A stretch of 64,000 bases of DNA from a virus. Below, one piece after another: positions 47,059 to 55,247 of the stretch (positions are counted from its first letter, which is position 1; each line of letters opens with the position of its first letter). The DNA lies in IMG/VR virus record IMGVR_UViG_3300008110_000004, positions 62,001-126,000 of that record, one strand, 5' to 3'. A program made the translations under genes and the position numbers. Under the pieces are notes generated by a model. That model saw only the letters and a list, made by a program, of their open reading frames with translations. It made no database searches and was not told the DNA's origin.

Positions 47059-47061
47059 TCC

Positions 47062-47268
47062 ATGGATAATGTAAAAGATCCAGATGATGTTATTGGCGTT
47101 TGCTCAGAATGCAAGTCAGATCAGCCTGATAGCTATATGTACAAAAGCCCATTCGCCCAAGAGGGTAAACCGGTACCTTGCAAGTACTGTGGCGGAGTTG
47201 TAATTATCACGTATAGGGAAACTAGAGACAGCGCTCTTGATGGTTCCGATAAAAGTAGAGGCATTTGA
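47062..47268 (+). CDS. Small zinc-ribbon protein
   Basis: 68 residues behind the best Shine-Dalgarno match in the window. Two CxxC pairs (CSECK near 14 and CKYCGG near 40) make a C4 zinc ribbon. Sits between primase and polymerase with its stop overlapping the DnaE start (TGATG). A replisome adaptor or RNA/DNA-binding ribbon is likely; not assigned. Confidence 0.65.
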   Translation: MDNVKDPDDVIGVCSECKSDQPDSYMYKSPFAQEGKPVPCKYCGGVVIITYRETRDSALDGSDKSRGI

Positions 47269-50200
47269 TGAAAAATTGGACTAACCTCCATAACCATACA
47301 ATATATTCCATGCTCGATGGCCATGGTAGAGTTGAGCAGTATTTGGAAAGAGCCAAGTCTCTCGGCATGAGAGGCTTGGCTACTACCGATCATGGAAACA
47401 TACACTCTTGGCTAGACTTTTATGACGCTGGTCAAGCAACAGGGGTAAAGCCTATTCTTGGCTCTGAATTTTATCAAGCTAGAAAATCTAGATTTGATAG
47501 GGATGAAGAGGAGCGTTCTGGGCCGGCAAAAAATGAATGGGAACAAAGAGGACCATATCACATAACTATATTGGCTAAAAATAATACTGGCTATAATAAT
47601 ATAATCAAAATGTCTTCTAGATCTTTTCTAGAAGGGTATTATGTTAAGCCTAGAATAGATCACGAATTAATAGCTGAACATTCAGATGGAATTATCGTTC
47701 TTTCAGGGTGTTTGAACGGAGAAATTGCCCAGGCTCTTTTACGTGATGATTATGATTTTGCGATTAAGTCTGCAAGAAAAATGCAGGACATTGTTGGTAG
47801 AGAAAATTACTTTATAGAAATTCAAGATCATGGTTTATCTGAGCAGAAAAAAATTACTAGTCAGCTAATAGATATCGCTAATTCTATAAGTGCAAAAATA
47901 GTTCCTACTGGCGATTGCCACTACGTGCACCAACACGATGCTAGAGCGCACGACATAATGCTCTGTGTCGCCACCAACGCAACTATCGATACTCCTAATA
48001 GATTTTCTTTTAGTGGCGATGAGTTTTATCTTCAATCTTATGAGGATATGGAGAGAAAGTTTCAGCCAGAGTGGCTAAAAAATACCATGCACATATGTGA
48101 TATGGTTGATCTTGATTTAAATTTTGGCAATATACATTTTCCTAATTTTCCTATTCCTACAAACGAAACGTCAACTCAGTACTTTGAAAGATTGGCTTGG
48201 GATGGTTTAAAGAAAAGATATGGAGATCCACTCCCGCAACACATTATTGATAGAGCTCACCACGAAATAAGAGTAGTTAAGGAAATGGGCTTTCCGGAGT
48301 ACTTCTTAGTTGTTTCTGATTTGGTCAACTGGGCTAAAAATAATGAGATTAGAGTTGGTTGGGGTCGAGGATCTGCGGCTGGCAGCATACTGTCTTACGC
48401 ATTTAGAATTACTAATTTAGATCCGATTAAGTTTGGTCTTATGTTTGAGCGATTCCTTGTGGAAGGAAGAAAATCAATGCCAGACATTGACCTTGACTTT
48501 GATGATAGACATAGAGATGAAGTAATTAATTACGCCAGAGAAAAATATGGTCATGACCATGTTGCTCATATATGTACCTTTAATAAAACTGGAGCTCGCC
48601 AATCAATCAGAGACGCAGCTAGAGCCTTAGGCTATGATTTTTCTTCTGGCGATAATGTGGCTAAATTGGTCCCACCTCCAGTACTCGGTATTTCAAAAAG
48701 TCTAACCGAGTGCATGCAAGTGGGAGACTTTGCTGGCCTGTACGGTAAAGACGAAAATGCTAAAAAGATTATAGATGCCGCCTTTGGTTTAGAGGGTCTT
48801 GTTAGACAGACTGGAATTCATGCCGCTGGAATAGTTATTTCTAAGGATGCTCTTACCGAATATCTCCCCGTAATGCAAAAAGGAGTAGATAATCCTTTGG
48901 TCACTCAGTGGGATATGGGTAGAGTTGAGCAATGTGGCCTTCTTAAAATTGACTTCTTGGGCTTAAGAAATCTGGGCATCATAGATTCTTGTGTAAAATT
49001 AATAAAGAAACATCATAATCTAGATATAGATATTGATCAAATACCTCTTGATGATTCAAATACGTATGAGCAATTATGTCGTGGCAACTGTATTGGCGTC
49101 TTTCAGTTGGAATCATCCGGTATGCGCCAACTCATGATGCAACTACAGCCTAAAAACATAGAAGATATCATGGCTTTAATCTCACTGTACCGACCGGGAC
49201 CAATGGGCTCAGGAATGGACAAGGAGTACATTGATCGCAAGCATGGGCGTAGTAGAGTCAAGTATGAGCATCCTAAGCTAGAGAAGGTGTTGGGTCCATC
49301 ACTTGGAATCATGCTTTACCAGGAGGACGTGCTTGGGGTGGCAAGAGAGTTGGCTGGCTTTTCTTCAGCTGAAGCTGATGATTTAAGAAAAGTTATTGGC
49401 AAAAAGTTAATGGACAAGATTGCAAGTATGCGATCAAAGTTTGTTGACGGCTGCATTGAAAATTCTGGTTTAACCGAAATATTAGCAAATAAAATATTTT
49501 CAGATATCGAATATTTCGGTGGCTATGGTTTCAACAGAGCTCACGCTGCAAGCTATGCAATGATTAGTTATATTACGGCATACTTAAAAACTAATTACAC
49601 TGTTGAATACATGGCAGCGCTCATGTCGTCAGTGGTGGGAAATAAAGATAAGCAGTCGTTGTATTTGGCAGACTGCAGAAAATTGGGTATAAATGTTTTG
49701 CCTCCATCCATTAATTACTCTGGTATAGATTTTGAAGTTTTAGATTCTAATTCTATTATTTTTGGGCTATCTGCAATTAACGGCATAGGTAACTCAATAG
49801 CGGAAAATATAGTTTCAGTTAGAGATCAGTCAAATCCATATAATAACATGCACGACTTCTTTAGAAGATGTGGGGCAACTCTTTTAAAGAAAAGTACATT
49901 AGAGCACCTGGCCAAAGCTGGTGCACTAGATGAATTGTTTAATCTAGAAATCACCGAACTAAATAGAATTGAAGAAATTAAGTTACTTGAAATAGAAAAA
50001 GAAGAATTAGGAATATATGTTACTGATCACCCTGTAAATGGAATATGGGACATATTATCTAAAAAAATTGACTGTGAAATATTTGATTTATCAGAACTTT
50101 CGAATAATACTCAAGTAAGAATTGGTGGCATATTAGGTGATGTAAAGCCAATAGTTACAAAAAAGGGAATGAAAATGTATAAATTAATATTGGAAGACAT

Positions 50201-50600
50201 ATCTTCTGATATTGAAATTATCGTTTTTCCAAAATCTTTAAAAAATCTAGGAGATTCCCCATTTGCAAAAGGTGACATCCTAATAGTTAATGGAACTGTT
50301 AATAAAGAGGGCGATGAGGAAAACTCAATAGTTAAACTGTACTATAATTCATCCGAAAAAGTTGATTCAAAAATATTTTCCAGTGGCAAGGCAATAATAC
50401 TGGAAATAGATGAAAACTTTTCTCCCTCATTAATTGAAAAAATATATGATATAATTGAATCAACAAAAGGTGATAAACCAGTATTCATGCAAATGATTAA
50501 TGGTAATCACAAATATATATTTAAGTTTAAGAATAATACGTCATCAAAAGTTCAATCTGTTATTGAAAATATTATTAGAATGGAGAAAGAAAATGTCTAG
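47268..50600 (+). CDS. dnaE: DNA polymerase III alpha subunit (DnaE type) with PHP domain
   Basis: 1,110 residues from the ATG at 47268. Replicative C-family polymerase. N-terminal PHP domain with metal ligands apparently intact (NLHNHTIYS, TTDHGNIHS, GDCHY), which can give 3'-5' proofreading as in actinobacterial DnaE1. Polymerase core: GWGRGSAAGS, catalytic PDIDLDFDD near 405, TFNKTGARQSIRDAAR region, and KIDFLGLRNL near 561 with the third Asp. HhH-like region near 760-890, then an OB-fold (QVRIGGILGDVKPI). Slightly shorter than the roughly 1,180 residues usual for bacterial DnaE1. Clamp and clamp loader are not in this window. Confidence 0.95.
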   Translation: MKNWTNLHNHTIYSMLDGHGRVEQYLERAKSLGMRGLATTDHGNIHSWLDFYDAGQATGVKPILGSEFYQARKSRFDRDEEERSGPAKNEWEQRGPYHITILAKNNTGYNNIIKMSSRSFLEGYYVKPRIDHELIAEHSDGIIVLSGCLNGEIAQALLRDDYDFAIKSARKMQDIVGRENYFIEIQDHGLSEQKKITSQLIDIANSISAKIVPTGDCHYVHQHDARAHDIMLCVATNATIDTPNRFSFSGDEFYLQSYEDMERKFQPEWLKNTMHICDMVDLDLNFGNIHFPNFPIPTNETSTQYFERLAWDGLKKRYGDPLPQHIIDRAHHEIRVVKEMGFPEYFLVVSDLVNWAKNNEIRVGWGRGSAAGSILSYAFRITNLDPIKFGLMFERFLVEGRKSMPDIDLDFDDRHRDEVINYAREKYGHDHVAHICTFNKTGARQSIRDAARALGYDFSSGDNVAKLVPPPVLGISKSLTECMQVGDFAGLYGKDENAKKIIDAAFGLEGLVRQTGIHAAGIVISKDALTEYLPVMQKGVDNPLVTQWDMGRVEQCGLLKIDFLGLRNLGIIDSCVKLIKKHHNLDIDIDQIPLDDSNTYEQLCRGNCIGVFQLESSGMRQLMMQLQPKNIEDIMALISLYRPGPMGSGMDKEYIDRKHGRSRVKYEHPKLEKVLGPSLGIMLYQEDVLGVARELAGFSSAEADDLRKVIGKKLMDKIASMRSKFVDGCIENSGLTEILANKIFSDIEYFGGYGFNRAHAASYAMISYITAYLKTNYTVEYMAALMSSVVGNKDKQSLYLADCRKLGINVLPPSINYSGIDFEVLDSNSIIFGLSAINGIGNSIAENIVSVRDQSNPYNNMHDFFRRCGATLLKKSTLEHLAKAGALDELFNLEITELNRIEEIKLLEIEKEELGIYVTDHPVNGIWDILSKKIDCEIFDLSELSNNTQVRIGGILGDVKPIVTKKGMKMYKLILEDISSDIEIIVFPKSLKNLGDSPFAKGDILIVNGTVNKEGDEENSIVKLYYNSSEKVDSKIFSSGKAIILEIDENFSPSLIEKIYDIIESTKGDKPVFMQMINGNHKYIFKFKNNTSSKVQSVIENIIRMEKENV

Positions 50601-50958
50601 TATTGGACCAACAGTAAATCCAGTACAAAAGTGGTGCTGGTCCTTCTGCCCTTCATGCAATAGATGCCAGGATAAAGGTAGATATACCAAGTGCAACGGG
50701 TGTAGTGGTAGATATGATCCGGATTTAAGAATACCTGTTGATAATGAAGATTTCTGCGATTGTAAAAATGGTGTTCTTAGATGGAAAACGCAACAAGGTA
50801 AATTGATTGTAACTAGATTTAAATCCAATCCTTTTAAGGGTCAGGTTAAATATGAAAAGAAAACGGAAGATGAAAGAGATTGGGATTCTTACGTTAAAGA
50901 TATGCGAGAAAAATTGGATGACCCAAGCTGGAATCCAATAACTATATACGAGGAGTGA
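50593..50958 (+). CDS. Cysteine-rich zinc-binding protein
   Basis: 121 residues from the ATG at 50593, overlapping the polymerase stop. About ten cysteines lie in the first 60 residues in CxxC/CxxCxGC arrangements (CWSFCPSCNRCQDKG, KCNGCSG, FCDCKNG), consistent with two zinc ribbons or a DnaJ-like zinc cluster. The C-terminal half is charged and helical. No named family. Adjacent to DnaE, so possibly a replisome accessory. Confidence 0.6.
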   Translation: MSSIGPTVNPVQKWCWSFCPSCNRCQDKGRYTKCNGCSGRYDPDLRIPVDNEDFCDCKNGVLRWKTQQGKLIVTRFKSNPFKGQVKYEKKTEDERDWDSYVKDMREKLDDPSWNPITIYEE

Positions 50959-50960
50959 AA

Positions 50961-51182
50961 ATGTTACCCGCAGTTGTTCAAAAAGGAAATATAAAACTAA
51001 CAGAGTATTCTGATTCAACTTATGGATACGACGATAGATTGTTTATTCAATGCACGTGTGTCGGCTTTTATCTAACAAAAAATGACCTTAAAGATCTATT
51101 GACTGTTGTGCATTACTATTTAAATGCAGATGATATTACCGACGTATCCGTTTCTATAGGAGGGGAAAATGTGGCCCTATGA
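50961..51182 (+). CDS. Hypothetical small protein
   Basis: 73 residues from the ATG at 50961, five bases after AGGAG; an in-frame GTG at 50955 would overlap the ribosome site. Compact beta-alpha pattern (LFIQCTCVGFYLTKNDLKDL, shown in part: FIQCTCVGFY). No named family. Confidence 0.5.
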   Translation: MLPAVVQKGNIKLTEYSDSTYGYDDRLFIQCTCVGFYLTKNDLKDLLTVVHYYLNADDITDVSVSIGGENVAL

Positions 51183-51333
51183 AGAAGATGATCATATGGA
51201 ATTAGGTGAAACTGGATGGATCCCAATTGGACAGGGAGCCTATATCAATAAAAATACTGGTCATACTATTGATGAAATAGGAAGAGAATTCGATCAAAAT
51301 GGTCAATTAATTTATGACCCAAATGAACAATAA
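51169..51333 (+). CDS. Small acidic hypothetical protein
   Basis: 54 residues with a strong AGGAGGGG site (51160-51165 region) and a start inside the previous gene. Acidic, Gly-rich, with a TGWIPIGQGAYINKNTGH strand-turn pattern. Not recognised. The strong ribosome site and overlap support it as real. Confidence 0.55.
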   Translation: MWPYEEDDHMELGETGWIPIGQGAYINKNTGHTIDEIGREFDQNGQLIYDPNEQ

Positions 51334-51346
51334 TTAGGAGTTGTCT

Positions 51347-52144
51347 TTGAGTTTAATTAAAATTAAAAGTTATAATGATCTAACGGATTTGCAGACGCTA
51401 GCTTTAGTTGATTTCTCATATTCTAGAATAGATACATATCAGCAGTGTCCCGCTAAATATTTTTATTCGTACATTTGTAAGGAGCCACGAGCATTTAATC
51501 CTCCCGCAGTACTAGGGAACATAGTTCATGCTGTACTAGAGAATGTATTAGATAATGACAAGTCTCTAGACATCAATGAGTTAGAGCAGGAATATAATAA
51601 AAATATTCCCATTTGGGATCCAGATAATAATATACCAAAAGATTTAATATCTGTCGGATCTGTCATCTTGCAGGAATTCTATGATGAATATTACGATAAA
51701 AAGTTTAACATATATGAAAAAGAGTTAGCATTTGATTTTATTATTGGATGCTATCGAATACTTGGTTTCATTGATAGGGTGGATGTTATTGGGGATCGAG
51801 TTAATATTGTAGACTATAAAACAGGAAAATGGGAAGTTGCCCTAAAAGACGTGCCAAATAATCTGCAACTAGGAATATACGCTCTAGCTATGCATAATAT
51901 TTTTCCGGAAAAAGAAATCTATGCGGAATTACACTATCTAAGATCTGGCAAGAAAAAAGGTCACCTTTTTACTAGTGAAGATATTGAAAATGTAAAGTTA
52001 AAATTGATTAGTTCTATAACTAAAATAATCAATGACACTAACTTTACGCCAACATCCAATGTGCGCATATGCTCATACTGCGATCACGCTAAAAGCGGAG
52101 CTTGCCCAACAGGTGTTTTTAGGAACAAAAAGAATAATGGATAA
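51347..52144 (+). CDS. RecB/Cas4-family PD-(D/E)XK exonuclease
   Basis: About 265 residues. The TTG at 51347 is six bases after TTAGGAG, so it is preferred to the TTG at 51341 that abuts the site. Motifs: FSYSRIDTYQQCPAKYFY, GNIVHAVLE (His motif), GFIDRVD with catalytic Asp, IVDYKTGK giving the (D)XK, QLGIYALA (QxxxY-like), and a C-terminal CSYCDHAKSGACP cysteine cluster for an iron-sulfur site. All core residues are present, so it is likely an active 5'-3' exonuclease in recombination. It ends just before the bidirectional terminator. Confidence 0.85.
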   Translation: MSLIKIKSYNDLTDLQTLALVDFSYSRIDTYQQCPAKYFYSYICKEPRAFNPPAVLGNIVHAVLENVLDNDKSLDINELEQEYNKNIPIWDPDNNIPKDLISVGSVILQEFYDEYYDKKFNIYEKELAFDFIIGCYRILGFIDRVDVIGDRVNIVDYKTGKWEVALKDVPNNLQLGIYALAMHNIFPEKEIYAELHYLRSGKKKGHLFTSEDIENVKLKLISSITKIINDTNFTPTSNVRICSYCDHAKSGACPTGVFRNKKNNG

Positions 52145-52147
52145 CAA

Positions 52148-52180
52148 AAAAGACCGGGGTTTCCCCCGGCCCTTTTTGTT
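52148..52180. terminator. Bidirectional terminator between convergent genes
   Basis: CCGGGG at 52154-52159 pairs with CCCCGG at 52164-52169. Flanking A-run on the left and T-run on the right give a U-tail in either direction. It serves the + strand nuclease and the minus-strand gene. Confidence 0.85.
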
Positions 52181-52193
52181 GGGAAAGCAACTA

Positions 52194-52370
52194 TCAGAAA
52201 TCAGTTACAGGATTTTCCTCAGCAGAGAGCCAAAGGTCGAAATCCTCAAACTCAGTTACCATTTTGACAGCCGACTGATGGTCGACACCAAGAACCTTGG
52301 TCATGTCGTCAATGATCTCTTCGTTGATTGTCTGATTGATGCTGTTGATGATTGTTTTTAGTGTGTTCAT
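52194..52370 (-). CDS. Small acidic protein on the minus strand, probably leaderless
   Basis: 58 residues, acidic, helical (TLKTIINSINQTINEEIIDD, then VDHQSAVKMVTEFEDFDLWL). The ATG complement at 52368-52370 is placed about seven bases after a minus-strand TATACT box, so the transcript would start at or near the start codon; no ribosome site is present. The reading ends just before the bidirectional terminator. Its codon use is GC-richer than neighbours. It is the only supported minus-strand gene here. No named family recognised; a host- or phage-transcription regulator or an inhibitor is plausible. Confidence 0.72.
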   Translation of the reverse strand: MNTLKTIINSINQTINEEIIDDMTKVLGVDHQSAVKMVTEFEDFDLWLSAEENPVTDF

Positions 52371-52377
52371 GGTGAAC

Positions 52378-52406
52378 AGTATACTCTCTTTCTTTTGGAT
52401 TTCCAA
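52378..52406 (-). promoter_or_regulatory. Minus-strand sigma-70-type promoter
   Basis: Reading the minus strand: TTGGAA (52406-52401), a 17-bp spacer, TATACT (52383-52378). The start of transcription falls at about the ATG of the minus-strand gene. Confidence 0.7.
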
Positions 52407-52412
52407 CCTATT

Positions 52413-52441
52413 TTGATTTTTTTATCAGGATAGTGTATAAT
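52413..52441 (+). promoter_or_regulatory. Plus-strand sigma-70-type promoter
   Basis: TTGATT (52413-52418), 17-bp spacer, TATAAT (52436-52441). Drives the endonuclease-sigma factor operon starting at 52,480. Back-to-back with the minus-strand promoter; the -35 boxes are 6 bp apart. Confidence 0.75.
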
Positions 52442-52479
52442 TTATCTACGAACTATCTTGATACGTAAAGGATACACAA

Positions 52480-53045
52480 TGGACATACCGATTGTCAACC
52501 CAGAACAGTTTTTTTTGGAGAAATCTTCTTTCAAGAAACATCCAAACTTAAAAAATATTAGGAATAAATCTGTTGATTCTGAGATTATTGAAAACGATGC
52601 GGTAATTTCCAGGAAAAAAGGTAATGCATATCAGTATACCAAGACTGGTTACAGAAAAGATATAGACATGAATGTTCGTTCTAGTTGGGAAGCAAATTTT
52701 GTTAGGGTATTGAAGATTTATAAAATTGATTTTGAATTTGAACCTACCGTATTTTCTTTTCCAATCAAAAGGGGAACCAGGGGTTATACACCAGATTTTC
52801 TTTTGAATAGAAATCATGATTGGGTAGAAATAAAGGGCTACCTAGATGATAAAAGTAAAATTAAATTAAAAAGATTTAAAAGATATTATCCAGATGAATT
52901 TGAAAACTTTACTTGCGTAATAAGTAAATATTCAAACGACGCAAAGAACTTCATGAAAGAATTAGAGGTTCCTAATATTATCTTTTATGAAGACTTTAGG
53001 GATTATTACAGTGAGTATATAGTTCACTGGGAAGGAAAAAAATGA
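52480..53045 (+). CDS. PD-(D/E)XK endonuclease-like protein (TnsA/phage type)
   Basis: About 188 residues from the ATG at 52480, behind AAAGGAT; an earlier in-frame ATG at 52458 lies upstream of that site. Core: VRSSWEANFVRVLKIY (Glu), RGYTPDFLLNRNHDWVEIKGY (in parts: GYTPDFLL with catalytic Asp, WVEIKGY with ExK), then a basic helical tail. This pattern is frequent in phage proteins placed with TnsA/PDDEXK nucleases. First gene of the promoter at 52,413 and directly upstream of the sigma-like factor. Confidence 0.75.
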
Positions 53046-53908
53046 CAAGCTACAAAGAACAGTACTATTCCTTAGCTGAAGAGGAAATGCAGAAACTAAT
53101 ATCTGATAGCAAAAAGGGTTCTCAAAAATCTCAAGAAGAATTGTTGAAAGTTTTTAGTAATTTCTTGACTAAATATATTTCTTTATTATACTATGGAAAA
53201 TTTAATTTAAACGATTATGATATCAGAAGATTTGTTTCTCTTTTTATAAAAGAGCCTTCTGCTAGATTTGCTCTCATGAAAAATAAAATAAGCAGTAGTA
53301 ATTTAAAAATAGTTAATGAAACAATGCGGGGCATTCATTATATGACAAAAAGATATGGTGACGAAGAAGATATTAGGCAAACAGTCTACATGACATTCTT
53401 TCAGTGCGTAGCAAGATATGAGAGGAAGGATTCAGCAAAAGGGCCAATACCATTTAGTGGATTTTTGTATAGCTATTTTTTTTATCTCTTAAAGAAAAAT
53501 GTAGATACATTTTTAATTGATCAGTTAGGCAGAAAAACATTCCCTTTGCTGGATGACGAGGCTACAAGTGACGAAAGCGACGAAGATTATGTTGTTGGAT
53601 TTAAGGCTGATCCAATAGAATATAGTATGGAAAGATTGATGGCAACTGATAGAATAGATGAATTCTGGGTATTAGGAGAGAATGTAGAAGGTCCATTTGA
53701 TAAACTGTCGATACAGGAAAGGCAGCTTTTGAAATGGAGATATGTCGATGGTAAAAGATCGAGTCAAATTTCACAAATTGTCAATGAGCACCCCAATACA
53801 GTAAGAGAGCACCTCTCTAAGGTTAGGGAAAAAGTAAAACAAATACTTCTAGAGGACGAGTTCTCGTATGAAGAACTTTACTATCTATTAAAAATGGAGA
53901 ATAAATGA
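53042..53908 (+). CDS. Sigma-70-family RNA polymerase sigma factor-like protein
   Basis: 288 residues, start overlapping the upstream stop (ATGA). Residues about 100-165 resemble region 2 (EDIRQTVYMTFFQCVARYE, FSGFLYSYFFYLLK). Residues about 225-275 form region 4, a helix-turn-helix (LSIQERQLLKWRYVDGKRSS, then PNTVREHLSKVREKVKQIL). The spacing is looser than in an ECF factor, so it may be a distant phage sigma such as a T4 gp55 functional analogue. It could direct host RNA polymerase to phage promoters such as the TGnTATAAT group. Region 2 is the weaker half of this assignment. Confidence 0.75.
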   Translation: MTSYKEQYYSLAEEEMQKLISDSKKGSQKSQEELLKVFSNFLTKYISLLYYGKFNLNDYDIRRFVSLFIKEPSARFALMKNKISSSNLKIVNETMRGIHYMTKRYGDEEDIRQTVYMTFFQCVARYERKDSAKGPIPFSGFLYSYFFYLLKKNVDTFLIDQLGRKTFPLLDDEATSDESDEDYVVGFKADPIEYSMERLMATDRIDEFWVLGENVEGPFDKLSIQERQLLKWRYVDGKRSSQISQIVNEHPNTVREHLSKVREKVKQILLEDEFSYEELYYLLKMENK

Positions 53909-54423
53909 ACAGTTCAACTCTTGAAAAACTTCAAGAAATGCTGCAGCAATTTCTAGGGCCTCAATTGAAAGAGGTTATAGATGCGTACAATGATAATAAT
54001 AATTCTTACAAATACTTTATTGAAATTCCAGAAACTGATGTTGTAGATTTGGGCATAGAAAAAATAGCTTCTCTTGTAGCAAGAACATCTAATGTGTACG
54101 GTAGAGCAGCAAGATTTGCCGGAATATCTAGAGCCCAATACAAGATCTTGGAAGGGAAGTACAAAAAGGTTTACAAATCAAATCGCGTAGGAAAGAATGA
54201 AGCAGAAAGAGAAGCTGCAGCTATGGACGCTGCGGAGGATGAATATTTTGCTCTAGTAACTTGTGAGGCGATTGTTAACTTAGCAGAAGCTATGGAATCT
54301 GCAGCAAGAATTGCATCTGAATCCGCAAGAAAACTTATGGATAAAATACAGTCTATGCAGGTAGCTTCATTTAGAGAAGACAAGGGCTCATTTATGGAGT
54401 CAGATTTTTTTAATACATACTAA
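53905..54423 (+). CDS. Helical protein, possible UvsY-like recombination mediator
   Basis: 172 residues, start overlapping the previous stop (ATGA). Almost wholly helical: a basic central RAQYKILEGKYKKVYKSNR and long Ala-rich helices (AEREAAAMDAAEDEYFALV). The arrangement (short N-term, basic tract, terminal amphipathic helix) recalls UvsY-type mediators that load RecA-like proteins, but there is no diagnostic motif. No RecA/UvsX is in the window. Treat as hypothetical. Confidence 0.5.
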   Translation: MNSSTLEKLQEMLQQFLGPQLKEVIDAYNDNNNSYKYFIEIPETDVVDLGIEKIASLVARTSNVYGRAARFAGISRAQYKILEGKYKKVYKSNRVGKNEAEREAAAMDAAEDEYFALVTCEAIVNLAEAMESAARIASESARKLMDKIQSMQVASFREDKGSFMESDFFNTY

Positions 54424-54434
54424 AAGGATAATAT

Positions 54435-54659
54435 ATGTTTATAGGTTACTATAAAAGTGTTGGATCATCTAAAGAGTTTTATTCTTCTAAAAGAAATGAT
54501 TTAAATTTTCCAATACAAGTAGAGTATGAGGGCGATAGATACTTGTTGAGTAAAACCATACAAGTGTCCTCAGAATCTCAAGAAAAAAATATTGTTAACA
54601 CCGCCAAAAAATACGGAATAAAATATGACATTAGAATTGACTCAGGAGCAAATAGCTGA
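54435..54659 (+). CDS. Hypothetical small protein
   Basis: 74 residues behind AAAGGATAAT. Mixed beta pattern (MFIGYYKSVGSSKEFYSS, IQVEYEGDRYLLSKTIQV). No family. Overlaps the following small gene. Confidence 0.5.
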   Translation: MFIGYYKSVGSSKEFYSSKRNDLNFPIQVEYEGDRYLLSKTIQVSSESQEKNIVNTAKKYGIKYDIRIDSGANS

Positions 54660-54780
54660 TTTAAGGTCAGAAATTGAAAACTTTTTGTTTGAAATATCTT
54701 CTCAAGACAGAGAACTATATAGCAGGCAAGAGATAGAAAACATGCTTCTTGACATATATTCTTTACTTAAAACAAACTGA
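54625..54780 (+). CDS. Short helical protein
   Basis: 51 residues from an ATG inside the previous gene. Wholly helical and acidic with Leu/Ile heptads (QIADLRSEIENFLFEIS, NMLLDIYSLL). Its length fills the gap to the RNase H gene, and the ribosome site for RNase H begins after its stop. Function unknown. Confidence 0.5.
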   Translation: MTLELTQEQIADLRSEIENFLFEISSQDRELYSRQEIENMLLDIYSLLKTN

Positions 54781-54792
54781 AAACGGTGTTAA

Positions 54793-55227
54793 ATGAATAT
54801 AGAAGTTTTTTGCGATGGTGCATCACGAGGTCAAGGCCAAAAGAAATTTGGTGAGGCAGCGTGTTCCGCTGTGGTTTATAGAAATAGAAAAAAAATAGCT
54901 CAATTTGCCAGAGGCCTTGGGCCAAGAACAAATAATGAAGCTGAATACGAGGCGGTTATAGCTGGTCTGCTTATTTGTTCTATGGCAGATCTGGCTGATC
55001 CAATAATATATACTGATTCAGCCGTTGTAGCCAATCAGGTTAATGGAAGATGGAAATGTAAAAATCCAACTTTAATTCCACTATTAATGACAATAGAAGA
55101 GATCAAAGATGAGTTCAATTTTCGAGTTGTACAAGTTAAAAGATCGTTTGTCTGGGAGCCAGACGCTCTAGCAAATGCATTTCTTGACGAATTAGAACTA
55201 AGAAAAGAACACATTTCCAAGATATAA
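54793..55227 (+). CDS. rnhA: Ribonuclease HI
   Basis: 144 residues. Removes RNA from RNA:DNA hybrids, for example Okazaki primers. Catalytic pattern: Asp8 (FCDGASRGQG), Glu49 (NNEAEYEAV), Asp75 (IYTDSAVV), with a late acidic residue in WEPDALANAFLDE. Length is that of bacterial and phage RNase HI. Supports the replication gene set upstream. Confidence 0.9.
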   Translation: MNIEVFCDGASRGQGQKKFGEAACSAVVYRNRKKIAQFARGLGPRTNNEAEYEAVIAGLLICSMADLADPIIYTDSAVVANQVNGRWKCKNPTLIPLLMTIEEIKDEFNFRVVQVKRSFVWEPDALANAFLDELELRKEHISKI

Positions 55228-55228
55228 C

Positions 55229-55237
55229 TGCTATAAT
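55229..55237 (+). promoter_or_regulatory. Extended -10 promoter of a near-leaderless transcript
   Basis: TGCTATAAT ends 10 bp before the dNMP kinase ATG at 55248. The transcript would begin about 3-4 bases before the ATG, with no room for a ribosome site. No good -35 box. Confidence 0.5.
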
Positions 55238-55247
55238 ATAGTCCATC

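Noticed and set aside
52032-52361. + strand 109-codon frame across the bidirectional terminator
   Set aside because: Runs through the terminator and is antisense to the better supported minus-strand gene.
53905-54423. Firm UvsY assignment
   Set aside because: Only overall helical layout fits; no diagnostic motif, so left as hypothetical.
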